Source of the DNA: an uncultured Bacilli bacterium
GTDB lineage: Bacteria; Bacillota_I; Bacilli_A; RF39; UBA660
Direction of reading: 5' to 3'
NCBI GenBank assembly: GCA_947627925.1
Contig: CANQXW010000008.1
Coordinates: 1 to 40,385, forward strand
DNA: 40,385 nucleotides
In this document: piece after piece, positions 24,072 through 32,637 of the stretch
How the letters are laid out: each line of letters starts with the position of its first letter
Position numbering within the stretch: position 1 is the stretch's first letter
The notes under the pieces: model-generated
What the model saw: only the letters and a program-made list of their open reading frames with translations
Told to the model about the DNA's origin: nothing
The model's database searches: none
Program-made: the position numbers and the translations under genes

Positions 24072-24851
24072 ATGAAAAAGAAAATAATTTTTATTATTAA
24101 ACTAATTATTTTAATAATATTACTACTATTAATAACTTTATTAATTATTGCTAAAATGCAATATCCTAAAGTATACAAAATAAGTAGTAGTGATAAAGAT
24201 ATTAAAATAAATGGGATAATGATTAAAACTAATAAGGATTTGTTTTTAGGATTATCTTTAGATAAAATAACGACCGGATTTTATAAAAAAGAATTATATA
24301 GTAAATTAGATAATCAATTATTAGGTAGTACTTTTGATAATTCTATCTCAGTAGCGGACTATGATTTATATCATAAATATATCAGTAAAGATAATTCTTA
24401 TTATGTGCGAATTTATCATAGTAATGATCCTAATGATTATGTTGATGTTGATTTAAAATTAAAATTAGGTTATAAAAATGATTTAGCCAAGAATATTCCT
24501 AAATATAAAGAAACCTTACTAGATAAATCCAATGAATTTAGAAATAAAATTCGTTTAAAGATGACAGAAGAGTTAAATTATTATCATTATAAAGAAAATG
24601 ATATTTATTATACTTATTACGTTGAAGATAATGAATTTGTTATTGATGATTATAGTAACAAAGGAGAAGTTAATCAATATTTTTATGATTTTGAAACTTT
24701 ATCTTTAGTCTATTTTAATAGGGTAAATGATGAAATAAAATATACTATAACGTACTATGACGGGGGTAATTCTTGTTTAGAAAATTGTGATAATGTTCAA
24801 GAAAAATTAGATATATTTTATAAATTAGTAGATAATTTATTAAAATCGTAA
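24072..24851 (+). CDS. Membrane-anchored hypothetical protein, 259 residues
   Basis: No family recognised. A strongly hydrophobic N-terminal anchor (about 5-27) is followed by an extracytoplasmic domain rich in Tyr, Asp, Asn and Lys. It contains paired strands (DNSYYVRIYHSNDPNDYVDVDLKL, near 95-125) and a C-terminal beta hairpin (YTITYYDGGNSCLENCDN) with two cysteines three residues apart. AAGGGGGTGA lies six bases before the ATG at 24072, so the upstream GTG at 24051 is rejected. The gene sits between the antisense-RNA locus and another anchored surface protein. Confidence 0.6.
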   Translation: MKKKIIFIIKLIILIILLLLITLLIIAKMQYPKVYKISSSDKDIKINGIMIKTNKDLFLGLSLDKITTGFYKKELYSKLDNQLLGSTFDNSISVADYDLYHKYISKDNSYYVRIYHSNDPNDYVDVDLKLKLGYKNDLAKNIPKYKETLLDKSNEFRNKIRLKMTEELNYYHYKENDIYYTYYVEDNEFVIDDYSNKGEVNQYFYDFETLSLVYFNRVNDEIKYTITYYDGGNSCLENCDNVQEKLDIFYKLVDNLLKS

Positions 24852-24870
24852 TATTTTTTTCTTTCATAAA

Positions 24871-24899
24871 TTGACATATTTTTCTCTTTTTAATATAAT
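24871..24899 (+). promoter_or_regulatory. Consensus sigma-A promoter for the 24921 gene
   Basis: Perfect TTGACA (24871-24876), 17-base spacer, perfect TATAAT (24894-24899). In contrast to the 21514 promoter it has no homopolymeric G tract. Confidence 0.9.
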
Positions 24900-24920
24900 G
24901 TCTATAAGGGATGATGCCTA

Positions 24921-26177
24921 ATGAAAACTGTAACATTAGTAAAATTAAAAATGAAAAAAATATATAAGGCATGTTTAACTTTTATTGGGTTTTTAATAAT
25001 TTTAGCATCTTTAGTAGGGGTTTTATATTTATTTTATGATAAAGTCATTGATCCTTCTAATGATATTGAAGTAAATGGGGCATTGTCTATTAACTATGTT
25101 GATGGTAAATCTTTTAATAGTGGTAAAAATAAAGAAATGAAATTTTCAATTTCTAATAGTAGTGAAGAAGTTCAATATTATAATATTGTTTTCTTAAAAG
25201 TCAGGGGTATGGGCGAATATCGAATATTATATAATGATTCAGTTGTCATGAGTGGCAATTTAGAAACTACTGATGAAGTAGTTACGGATTCAATAAGTAT
25301 TGATGCTTTAGAAACTAAAGTTTATACTTTAGAACTTGCAAATAAAGGAGAAAATGTTTTAAAAGGTCTTTTAAATGTAAGAATTCAAAAAGGTAAGATG
25401 GAAACTTTTGCAGATGTGATTTTAAAAAATAATTCGGCTAGTGAAAATCCTTTAACTAAAGTAGGCACAGATATAGCCGTAGAAAATGAAGGCTTAATTA
25501 AGAGTAGTGATGATATTGGCGTATCATATTATTTTCGCGGTAATATTCCGAATAATTATGTTAAAATTAATGATTTATTATGGCGAATTGTCAGGATTAA
25601 TGGTGATGGCACTATTAGGTTAATTTTAAATGATACCATAAAAAATACCATTAATTATTATAATGCTAGTGAGTTAAAAAGTGATTTTAATGATTCTTCA
25701 ATTTATTCTTATTTAAATAGTTGGTTTGAAGAAAATTTGCGTAATTATATTAAATATATTGCGAATACGCGTTATTGTAATGATGTTAGTCATGATGATG
25801 CTTATACTTATTTAAATTATACGAGAATTGTGACTAATAAAATTCCGACTTTAAATTGCTTGAGTAATTCCATTACGAGTAAACTGGGTATTTTATCCGT
25901 TGATGAAGTTATCCTCGCGGGTGCTACTACTGATAAAAATAATAATAATTACTATTTATATAATCCTAATTTTACCGATTCTTGGTTTACGATGAGTGGA
26001 GCTAAAGGTAGTGATAGTAGTTTAAATTTATTTATGGTTGATCAATACGGTAAAGTAAGAAGTGATATTGTCGGTAGTTCTTATCATACCGTTCGGCCAG
26101 TCATTAATTTAATTAAAAATACGGAAGTTACAGGAAGTGGTACTTTAGATGATCCTTATATACTAAAAGAAGAATGA
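24921..26177 (+). CDS. Membrane-anchored protein with DUF6273-like domain
   Basis: The 418-residue protein has an N-terminal anchor (about 15-38), a beta-sandwich-like stalk (about 50-160, with LSINYVDGKSFN and MKFSISNSSEEVQYYNI) and a C-terminal domain (about 195-418). The domain matches the layout of the 22383 protein: INDLLWRIVRINGDGTIRLI, a YLNSWFEENL helix, LGILSVDEVILAG, then HTVRPVINL and GSGTLDDPYIL. These pieces are typical of the DUF6273-type domain in Firmicutes surface proteins. AAGGGATGAT supports the ATG at 24921 over a later ATG at 24951. It has its own strong promoter and so is probably constitutive while its relative is switchable. Confidence 0.65.
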   Translation: MKTVTLVKLKMKKIYKACLTFIGFLIILASLVGVLYLFYDKVIDPSNDIEVNGALSINYVDGKSFNSGKNKEMKFSISNSSEEVQYYNIVFLKVRGMGEYRILYNDSVVMSGNLETTDEVVTDSISIDALETKVYTLELANKGENVLKGLLNVRIQKGKMETFADVILKNNSASENPLTKVGTDIAVENEGLIKSSDDIGVSYYFRGNIPNNYVKINDLLWRIVRINGDGTIRLILNDTIKNTINYYNASELKSDFNDSSIYSYLNSWFEENLRNYIKYIANTRYCNDVSHDDAYTYLNYTRIVTNKIPTLNCLSNSITSKLGILSVDEVILAGATTDKNNNNYYLYNPNFTDSWFTMSGAKGSDSSLNLFMVDQYGKVRSDIVGSSYHTVRPVINLIKNTEVTGSGTLDDPYILKEE

Positions 26178-26178
26178 T

Positions 26179-26207
26179 TTGCTATCTGTAAATTGTTGTG
26201 TTATAAT
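26179..26207 (+). promoter_or_regulatory. Promoter for the 26300 gene and mtaB
   Basis: TTGCTA (26179-26184), 17-base spacer, TATAAT (26202-26207). The -10 merges with the left arm of the following hairpin. Confidence 0.65.
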
Positions 26208-26261
26208 AAGTGTCAACATTTGCCTAAATATATGTAAAGCAAATGCAAGGCACTTATTTTT
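26207..26261 (+). terminator. Terminator-like hairpin after the island
   Basis: TAAGTG/CACTTA (26207-26212 with 26251-26256) encloses CATTTGC/GCAAATG (26217-26223 with 26239-26245), followed by TTTTT. It can terminate the surface gene and may also attenuate transcripts from the overlapping promoter. Confidence 0.5.
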
Positions 26262-26299
26262 ATTATTAGTAAGTGATAAAATATACATGTGGTGAGAAA

Positions 26300-26896
26300 A
26301 TGAAACTAATTAATGACATAATTTATTTTATTAGATCTTTGAGCTTAGTTGATGTTGTCTTTTTTGTTGCCATAATTGTTTTGTTAATTTTATTAGTAAC
26401 TTTAGTTTATTTTATCAAAATTAACAATGATATTTTAAGTGAAGATGATTTTTTTAAAGACTTAACTGATGATGATAAAGATAAAAGTAAAGAAGAGAAT
26501 ATTGTTAAATTGAAAGATGAAGTAGAAGAAAAAGAAAAAAAGGAAGAAGTCAAGGAAGAATATAATGATGAAGAAGGAGAACTATTAGACTTAAAAAGTT
26601 TAACTAAGAAACTTGAAGAAGAAGCTATTAGACCAATGGGTATTGCTGAATATGAGAAAGATCAAGAAGAGAAGGCCATTATTAGTTATGATGAACTTAT
26701 CCAAAATAAAAATAAATATGCCGTTAATTATGAAAAAGAAGAAGTTTTAGATGATTTAGTTGTTAAAAAAGTGGATTTAAATGATTTAGTAAATAAAGAT
26801 GTTTTAGATGAAGTAAAAGAAGTAAGAGTAATTAGTTATGAAAAAGAAGAAGCATTCTTAAATGCTTTAAAGGAGCTTAACAAATTACTTAATTAA
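26300..26896 (+). CDS. Single-span membrane protein with acidic coiled-coil tail
   Basis: A 198-residue protein of unknown function. One transmembrane helix (about 19-42, VVFFVAIIVLLILLVTLVYF) is followed by a cytosolic, strongly charged Asp/Glu/Lys region (about 48-110), probably coiled coil. A more ordered end contains AIISYDELI and ISYEKEEAFLNALKELNKLL. GTGGTGAG precedes the ATG at 26300. Its stop lies 11 bases before mtaB, so the two are probably co-transcribed. The layout recalls membrane scaffold proteins such as EzrA-like or GpsB-partner anchors, but no homology is claimed. Confidence 0.65.
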   Translation: MKLINDIIYFIRSLSLVDVVFFVAIIVLLILLVTLVYFIKINNDILSEDDFFKDLTDDDKDKSKEENIVKLKDEVEEKEKKEEVKEEYNDEEGELLDLKSLTKKLEEEAIRPMGIAEYEKDQEEKAIISYDELIQNKNKYAVNYEKEEVLDDLVVKKVDLNDLVNKDVLDEVKEVRVISYEKEEAFLNALKELNKLLN

Positions 26897-26907
26897 AGGG
26901 TGGTTTT

Positions 26908-28158
26908 ATGTTAGTTTATATTGAAACTTTTGGATGTAAAGTCAATGCTTATGAATCAAACTATATAAAACAGTCACTAGAAGCTAGTGGCTTTCTTTTT
27001 ACGACTAATATTAAAGATGCTGATGTAGTTATTGTTAATACTTGCACGGTAACTAATACTGCGGATAGTAAATGTAAGAAGTTTGTAAGAAGAGTAAGAA
27101 GAGAAAACCCTAATTGCATTTTAATCGTGGCGGGATGTAGTACGCAAAATAAGGCTTCCGATTATGAGAAAATGGATATCGATATCCTTTTAGGTAATCG
27201 TTATAAATCTAAAATACCGGAACTTTTAGATAACTATTTAAAAACCAAAGAAAAATATAGCTTTGTCGATAACAATCGCGATCTCGCTTTTGAAAATATG
27301 GAAATAAGTGATTTTAATCACACTAGAGCTTTTATTAAAATTCAAGATGGCTGTGATAATTTTTGCTCCTATTGTATTATTCCTTTTATGAGGGGAAAAT
27401 GTCGGAGTAAAAATTTTGATGAAGTTATATCCGAAGCCGAAAAGTTATCTTTGAATCACCAAGAAATTGTTTTAACAGGTATTCATACCGGGTCTTATAG
27501 TGATAATGGCAAAGATTTAGTCGATGTCATTGAAGCTATTTCTAAATTACCTAATATCAAAAGGATAAGACTTTCTTCAGTCGAAATCACGGAGTTAAAT
27601 GAAAAATTTATGGATATGCTAAAATGCAATTCTAAATTTTGCAACCATTTACATATTCCTTTGCAAGCGGGTAGTGATCATGTTTTAAAACTTATGAACC
27701 GCAAATATGATTTAGATTATTATTTTAACAAAATAAAAGAGATTAGAGATATTAGACCTGATATTGCTATTTCTACAGACATCATTGTCGGATTTCCGGA
27801 AGAAACTGATGAAGATTTTATGGCAACTTATGAAAATGCCCAAAAACTTCAATTTAGTAAAATTCATGTTTTTCCTTACTCTAAAAGAGATGGTACTAAA
27901 GCTAGTTTAATGAAAGAAGTATCAGATAAAGAAAAAACTAGTCGAGCTCATAAATTATTAGAATTATCCGATATTTTAGAAAAAGAATATAATAATAAAT
28001 TTATCGGTAAAGAAGTAGATGTTTTAGTTGAAGAAGTAAAGAATGGTGTCAGCATTGGTCATACATCTAATTACTTAAAAGTTAGTATTAATGGCAAATT
28101 AGAGAAAAATAAAATTTATAAAGTCTTTTATAAAGGCGAAAAAAGTGATATTATATAA
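26908..28158 (+). CDS. mtaB: tRNA (t6A37) methylthiotransferase MtaB
   Basis: MtaB converts N6-threonylcarbamoyladenosine at position 37 of tRNA to the 2-methylthio form using two iron-sulfur clusters and SAM. The 416-residue protein has the N-terminal UPF0004 domain with Cys10, Cys46 and Cys77, the radical SAM motif CDNFCSYC (Cys149, Cys153, Cys156), the GIHTGSY motif that marks MtaB rather than MiaB or RimO, and a C-terminal TRAM domain (about 350-416). Strong AAAGGGTGG before the ATG. In B. subtilis mtaB follows dnaJ-prmA-rsmE; here about 5.4 kb of accessory DNA lies between dnaJ and mtaB. Confidence 0.93.
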   Translation: MLVYIETFGCKVNAYESNYIKQSLEASGFLFTTNIKDADVVIVNTCTVTNTADSKCKKFVRRVRRENPNCILIVAGCSTQNKASDYEKMDIDILLGNRYKSKIPELLDNYLKTKEKYSFVDNNRDLAFENMEISDFNHTRAFIKIQDGCDNFCSYCIIPFMRGKCRSKNFDEVISEAEKLSLNHQEIVLTGIHTGSYSDNGKDLVDVIEAISKLPNIKRIRLSSVEITELNEKFMDMLKCNSKFCNHLHIPLQAGSDHVLKLMNRKYDLDYYFNKIKEIRDIRPDIAISTDIIVGFPEETDEDFMATYENAQKLQFSKIHVFPYSKRDGTKASLMKEVSDKEKTSRAHKLLELSDILEKEYNNKFIGKEVDVLVEEVKNGVSIGHTSNYLKVSINGKLEKNKIYKVFYKGEKSDII

Positions 28159-28197
28159 AAATTATTAAATATTAATCTCTTATGGGGGGTGATCATG

Positions 28198-31100
28198 ATG
28201 GGAGAAGAAGATATTAAAGAAGTAAGCGAACAAGAACTGGAAAGTGCTTTTCCCGATAATGCCTTTAAAGCCTATATGAATGAAATAAACAAATATCCCC
28301 CTTTAAGTGTTGATGAGCAAATTAGTTTAGGAAGAAAAATGATTAATGGAGATGAGACTGCTCGCGAAAAGTTAGTTAAATCTACATTGAAACTAGTGGT
28401 ATGGGTAGCCTTTAAGTATTATCATACCTTAAAACATATGACAATCCTTGATATTATTCAAGAAGGTAATATTGGTCTACTTAAAGCGGTCGAGCGCTAT
28501 AATCCCGAAGAAGGTGCTTTTACCACTTATGCGACTCGGTGGATTAAACAAAGTATTACTAAAGGTATTCATGATAAAAATGATGAGGTTAGAAAACCTG
28601 TTCATTTGCAAGAATCAATAAATAAGTATAATAAACTAATGCAAAGCTTAAAAGCTAGGGGTAAAATAATTAGTGATGAAGAAATATGCGAAATACTTAA
28701 TATAGATTTAAAAAAATTAGCATTGATAAGAGAAACTATGCAAAATACGGCGACTGTATCGATGCACGCTAAGATAGAAGACGATAAAGATGGTACTGAG
28801 CTTTCAGCATTTATTGAAAGTGATAGTACTAAACAATATAACGATATAATAAATCAAATGGTAGACCATGATTTATTTGTTATTTTAAAAAATGTCTTAA
28901 AACCATTACATTACTATATTTTATATCATCGCGTTTTAGCTGGTGAACATTTAACCCTGGAAGTCATAGGAGAAGAATTTCATGTAACAAGAGAGAGAAT
29001 AAGACAAATAGAAGCCAAGACATTAAGAATTGTTAAACCATATTTAGATTGGGATAGTGAATATAATAGGGATTTACTAAACAAAATCAAGATTAGAGAA
29101 GGGGTAAAATATCCTTATATCAAGGAAGAACCGACAAGTCCTAAAGATGTAATAAGATATCTTTTTTTAAAAGATCATTTATCTATTGAAGAAAGAGAAC
29201 TATATAAGCTTAGATTTTTATCTAATTATAAATATTCTTTTAAAACTATTGCCCATATTATGAATATTTCGGAAGATTATCTTACTTCTTTAAATAAATC
29301 TTTACAAAGTAAAATAGCTTATTATTTAAAAGATTTAAAGCATTATAAATTATTTGAAAAAGATATGATGCAAAAATATTCTACGAAAATACTTGCTATC
29401 GATGTTGATAAAATAGATGATACTATTCTTTATAGAAGTTTAGAAGATAAATATGCCAATCTTACTTATGATGAATTCTTAAGAATTTATAATGATTCGG
29501 GTATCTCTTTAGATAATCATGATTTAGAATTAATAAAAAGATTTTATAATGCTCATTTAGATCATAGTTTTGCCATGAAAAATGATGTTGAAAAAGATAT
29601 TAATCTACCAAGATTTGGTTTTGTTAAAAAAGATGGTTTAGTACCATTATCAAAACTTTATAAAACCTATTTACAATCTAAAGATGAATATCGTCCTGAT
29701 CAACAATTGTATTTAGAGTGTTTCTTCTTTAATCGTAAACCTAAAGAATTATTTTATGAAAAGTATCCTGATTCACCACTTTTAGAAAATGATTTTCATT
29801 TAATAGCAAGAGTTGAACGAAGATATTTTCATATCTATTCACTCTTGGAATCATCCTTATCTAAAGAAGAATGGCTAGATGTGAAAAGTACTTATCCTGA
29901 ATTATTCACTCCCTTTAGAATAGAAATATTAGATAGGTATTTTGGCGTTTATGGTAAACCTATACCTATTATTGAATTATATAAAAATTATGATATGGAA
30001 TATAATGAATTTCACGATGCAATTTTTGGAGCGCGTAATTTAGCGATAGCATTAAAAGCGGGAATTAAACATAAAATAAAAATAGACAAAAGTTTATATA
30101 TTCCTTATCTCGAGTCACCTTATTATAAATTTTCCGAGCCTTCAAATACAATTTTAAGAAGATTTATTATCGAAAATAAAGGTTATGATGAGATAGCAAA
30201 GGAAGTTGGTTTAACAAGAACCCAGGTATCTAATGCTATTACTAACGGTATTCGGAAAATGGATAATTATCGTTTTGGCTTAACGGACATTTTTATTGTA
30301 AGTAAAGAAGAAGTTGAAGAAGTAATAAGAATATATAAAAAGAGATTTAGTGATTTAGATATTAAATTTATTATGGAACGTTATATAAATTTAAAAGATG
30401 TAGATGAAATAACTAAAATGTATCACGTTGATAATCGTAGTGTTAATGATGTAATTACGAAGTTTAATAAGTTATATAAAGATCTTAAGATAAAAGATGT
30501 TGAAGTATCAATTGAAGAAATAGAAAGAGAAGTGGCACTTCCTCCGTGTGAATCAGTATATTCAATAAGAGAAAAAATACATGCCTCTTTCTATTATGGG
30601 TTTAAAAATAGTTATAATAAAGAAGGAATTAAACTAACAAGCGAAGAGATTCAACAATTACTTAAGATAACTCCACATGTTTATTATCATCTTCGTAAAC
30701 AGGAAATTAGTAATTTAAAAATGCGTAAATCAGGTCTTTTAAAACCAAGTGATTGTTATATAAGCCGAAGTAAAATGGCCGAATTATTAAGTGATGTTCA
30801 CTTACCAATTAGTGACAAAGAACGAGATATAATATCTTATTTTTATGGACTGAATGGTAGAGAATTTTTAAGTTTTAAAGAGTTAACTAAAATATTTGGG
30901 GATACTGAAGGAAGCATTAGAAGACGTTATCAAAGAGCTATTGTAAATATTTTTAAATATATGAATAATGAAATACCTGGCAAGATAGATTATGAAAATG
31001 ATATTGTACCTATTTTAAAATATTTTGCCACCAAAGATAGAGAAAAAGTAATTGATTTTTATAGAGATAATCTATCTTACGAAGAGATAGCTAAAAAATA

Positions 31101-31836
31101 TTCCTTAACTTTTAGAGCTGTAGTCGGAATAATGACGAGAATTAAAGTAAATGTTTATGATATCTTAAATAATCCTGAAGCTAAAAAGTTTGATTTTGAT
31201 TATTATAAGGAAGCTATAAAAGATGAAAGACTGCCTTTCTATGGAAATTTAAAAGAAGCTACCCAAATCCTAGAATTATCTTTAGGTATGAGAGATGAAG
31301 AACGTTTAACTTTCCCTCAAATAAAAGAAAGACTAAATATTGAGATGAGTGTATCGTCAATGAGTCAAGTAGTAAGCTTTCTCATGCTTGCTGTTTGTAA
31401 ATTGCGAATAGGTATTTATAAAGAAAAAACTTATCCATCTAAAAGGGTAGAAGATTATTATAATTTACATTTTAAAGATATGGGTGCGGTAGAAAAAAAG
31501 GTTTATGAAAAATATTTAAAATACCAAAAAGATCATAAAAAAAGGAATAAAAGAACTCATCGTATTCCTGGTTTGATTTTAAATGATTTAATAAAAGAAG
31601 ATTATCCAGATGCTTTTAGATATGAAAGTGCTACTAGAGAAGAAGTGTTAGAAATACTTAAGAATCCTAATTTAAATTTATCATCAAGGATAAGAAGACA
31701 ATTAATGTTTCATTTTAATATACCTGAAAGAATATTTATGAAAGGTAAAGAATTAAGCCATATCTATAGAATATTTAATCAAATAGAGAGCATAATAAGA
31801 AATAGGGGAGAAGAAAGAACATTAAATATAAAATAA
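28198..31836 (+). CDS. Giant sigma-70-family protein with repeated HTH tail (1212 residues)
   Basis: Residues 20-285 form a complete group 1/2-type sigma factor. Region 1.2 is at about 20-50, region 2 has LDIIQEGNIGLLKAVERYNP (84-103) and TTYATRWIKQSITKGIHD (109-126), region 3 covers about 130-215, and region 4.2 has LEVIGEEFHVTRERIRQIEAK (254-274). Beyond 285 the protein continues for over 900 residues, with at least seven further segments shaped like sigma region 4 helix-turn-helix units: about 346-380, 660-690, 733-763, 813-840, 891-922, 958-988 and 1037-1070. Known sigma-70 factors end near region 4. The tail could read extended DNA or hold several promoter elements, which is inference. 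GGGGGGTGAT suggests the ATG at 28198. It is convergent with lexA. Confidence 0.85.
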   Translation: MGEEDIKEVSEQELESAFPDNAFKAYMNEINKYPPLSVDEQISLGRKMINGDETAREKLVKSTLKLVVWVAFKYYHTLKHMTILDIIQEGNIGLLKAVERYNPEEGAFTTYATRWIKQSITKGIHDKNDEVRKPVHLQESINKYNKLMQSLKARGKIISDEEICEILNIDLKKLALIRETMQNTATVSMHAKIEDDKDGTELSAFIESDSTKQYNDIINQMVDHDLFVILKNVLKPLHYYILYHRVLAGEHLTLEVIGEEFHVTRERIRQIEAKTLRIVKPYLDWDSEYNRDLLNKIKIREGVKYPYIKEEPTSPKDVIRYLFLKDHLSIEERELYKLRFLSNYKYSFKTIAHIMNISEDYLTSLNKSLQSKIAYYLKDLKHYKLFEKDMMQKYSTKILAIDVDKIDDTILYRSLEDKYANLTYDEFLRIYNDSGISLDNHDLELIKRFYNAHLDHSFAMKNDVEKDINLPRFGFVKKDGLVPLSKLYKTYLQSKDEYRPDQQLYLECFFFNRKPKELFYEKYPDSPLLENDFHLIARVERRYFHIYSLLESSLSKEEWLDVKSTYPELFTPFRIEILDRYFGVYGKPIPIIELYKNYDMEYNEFHDAIFGARNLAIALKAGIKHKIKIDKSLYIPYLESPYYKFSEPSNTILRRFIIENKGYDEIAKEVGLTRTQVSNAITNGIRKMDNYRFGLTDIFIVSKEEVEEVIRIYKKRFSDLDIKFIMERYINLKDVDEITKMYHVDNRSVNDVITKFNKLYKDLKIKDVEVSIEEIEREVALPPCESVYSIREKIHASFYYGFKNSYNKEGIKLTSEEIQQLLKITPHVYYHLRKQEISNLKMRKSGLLKPSDCYISRSKMAELLSDVHLPISDKERDIISYFYGLNGREFLSFKELTKIFGDTEGSIRRRYQRAIVNIFKYMNNEIPGKIDYENDIVPILKYFATKDREKVIDFYRDNLSYEEIAKKYSLTFRAVVGIMTRIKVNVYDILNNPEAKKFDFDYYKEAIKDERLPFYGNLKEATQILELSLGMRDEERLTFPQIKERLNIEMSVSSMSQVVSFLMLAVCKLRIGIYKEKTYPSKRVEDYYNLHFKDMGAVEKKVYEKYLKYQKDHKKRNKRTHRIPGLILNDLIKEDYPDAFRYESATREEVLEILKNPNLNLSSRIRRQLMFHFNIPERIFMKGKELSHIYRIFNQIESIIRNRGEERTLNIK

Positions 31837-31870
31837 AAAAGGATATTCATCATCTTTGAATATCCTTTTA
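31837..31870. terminator. Bidirectional terminator between the sigma gene and lexA
   Basis: AAAAGGATATTCA (31837-31849) and TGAATATCCTTTT (31857-31869) form a 13-bp stem with a 7-base loop. T runs on both strands serve the two convergent genes. Confidence 0.9.
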
Positions 31871-31873
31871 GAT

Positions 31874-32497
31874 TTAAAATTTTCGGTACAGACCAATTGC
31901 TTTGCCTAAAATTACACAGTTATCTAAAATAATTGGGGCCATAGTATCATTTTCTGGTTGTAATCTAATATGCCCATTTTCTTTGTAAAAAGTTTTAATT
32001 GTTGCTTCATTTTCCATAGTCATGGCTACAACAATGTCGCCATTTTTGGCGGTACTTTGTTTTTGAACAATAACATAATCGCCATCATAGATGCCCGCAT
32101 TAATCATACTTTCACCACTGACATGAAGAGTGAATATAGTTGCTGCAGCTGGCACTAGGGAAGCGGGAAGATCGAAAAATTCATTTGGTTGTTCAATTGC
32201 TGTAATTGGATTTCCAGCGGTAATTTTTCCTAGTAACGGAACTTTAACAACATCTTCGCTGTGAGGCATATATTCATTTTCACATAAAATTTCAATTGTT
32301 CTAAATTTGTTGCTCGTTGTTTTGATATAGCCCATACTTTCCAAATTTTTCAAATGGGTGAAAACAGTGGCGGGACTACTTAGGCCAACTCCTTTGCAGA
32401 TTTCCCTTATGGCAGGGGGATAACCGTGTTCAGCTGTGTATTTTTTGACAAAATCTAAAACGTCATGTTGTCTTACTGTAAGTTCTTTAGTATTCAT
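31874..32497 (-). CDS. lexA: SOS repressor LexA
   Basis: LexA represses the SOS regulon and cleaves itself when RecA filaments form. The 207-residue protein has the N-terminal winged HTH (LTVRQHDVLDFVKKYTAEHGYPPAIREIC, about 6-34, and LSSPATVFTHLKNLESMGYI), the Ala94-Gly95 cleavage site in KITAGNP, and the catalytic dyad Ser130 (SGESM) and Lys168 (ATIKTF). GGAGATGAT precedes its ATG on the minus strand. A SOS-type box overlaps its -35. The next, divergent gene also has such a box. The position matches B. subtilis lexA opposite yneA. Confidence 0.97.
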   Translation of the reverse strand: MNTKELTVRQHDVLDFVKKYTAEHGYPPAIREICKGVGLSSPATVFTHLKNLESMGYIKTTSNKFRTIEILCENEYMPHSEDVVKVPLLGKITAGNPITAIEQPNEFFDLPASLVPAAATIFTLHVSGESMINAGIYDGDYVIVQKQSTAKNGDIVVAMTMENEATIKTFYKENGHIRLQPENDTMAPIILDNCVILGKAIGLYRKF

Positions 32498-32517
32498 AAT
32501 ATCATCTCCTTAAAATT

Positions 32518-32546
32518 ATTTTACAATATTTATCTAATAATGTCAA
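32518..32546 (-). promoter_or_regulatory. lexA promoter
   Basis: On the minus strand: TTGACA (32546-32541), 17-base spacer, TAAAAT (32523-32518). The -35 touches SOS box 1. Confidence 0.82.
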
Positions 32547-32556
32547 ACAAATGTTT
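32545..32556. promoter_or_regulatory. SOS (LexA) box 1
   Basis: AAACAAATGTTT resembles the Bacillus LexA site GAAC-N4-GTTC with A/T outer bases. It overlaps the lexA -35, as expected for autorepression. Its sequence is nearly identical to box 2. Confidence 0.72.
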
Positions 32557-32583
32557 AAAATTATTAAAATTTTCTTTTTGCTA

Positions 32584-32612
32584 TTGAAATCAAACTAATG
32601 TTTTGATATTCT
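32584..32612 (+). promoter_or_regulatory. Promoter of the SOS micro-protein
   Basis: TTGAAA (32584-32589), 17-base spacer, TATTCT (32607-32612). The spacer contains SOS box 2. Confidence 0.75.
32592..32603. promoter_or_regulatory. SOS (LexA) box 2
   Basis: AAACTAATGTTT, differing from box 1 in one central base, is centred between the -35 and -10 of the divergent micro-protein gene. LexA bound here would block RNA polymerase. Confidence 0.75.
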
Positions 32613-32637
32613 AAATACAGAAAGAAGGAGTGATATA

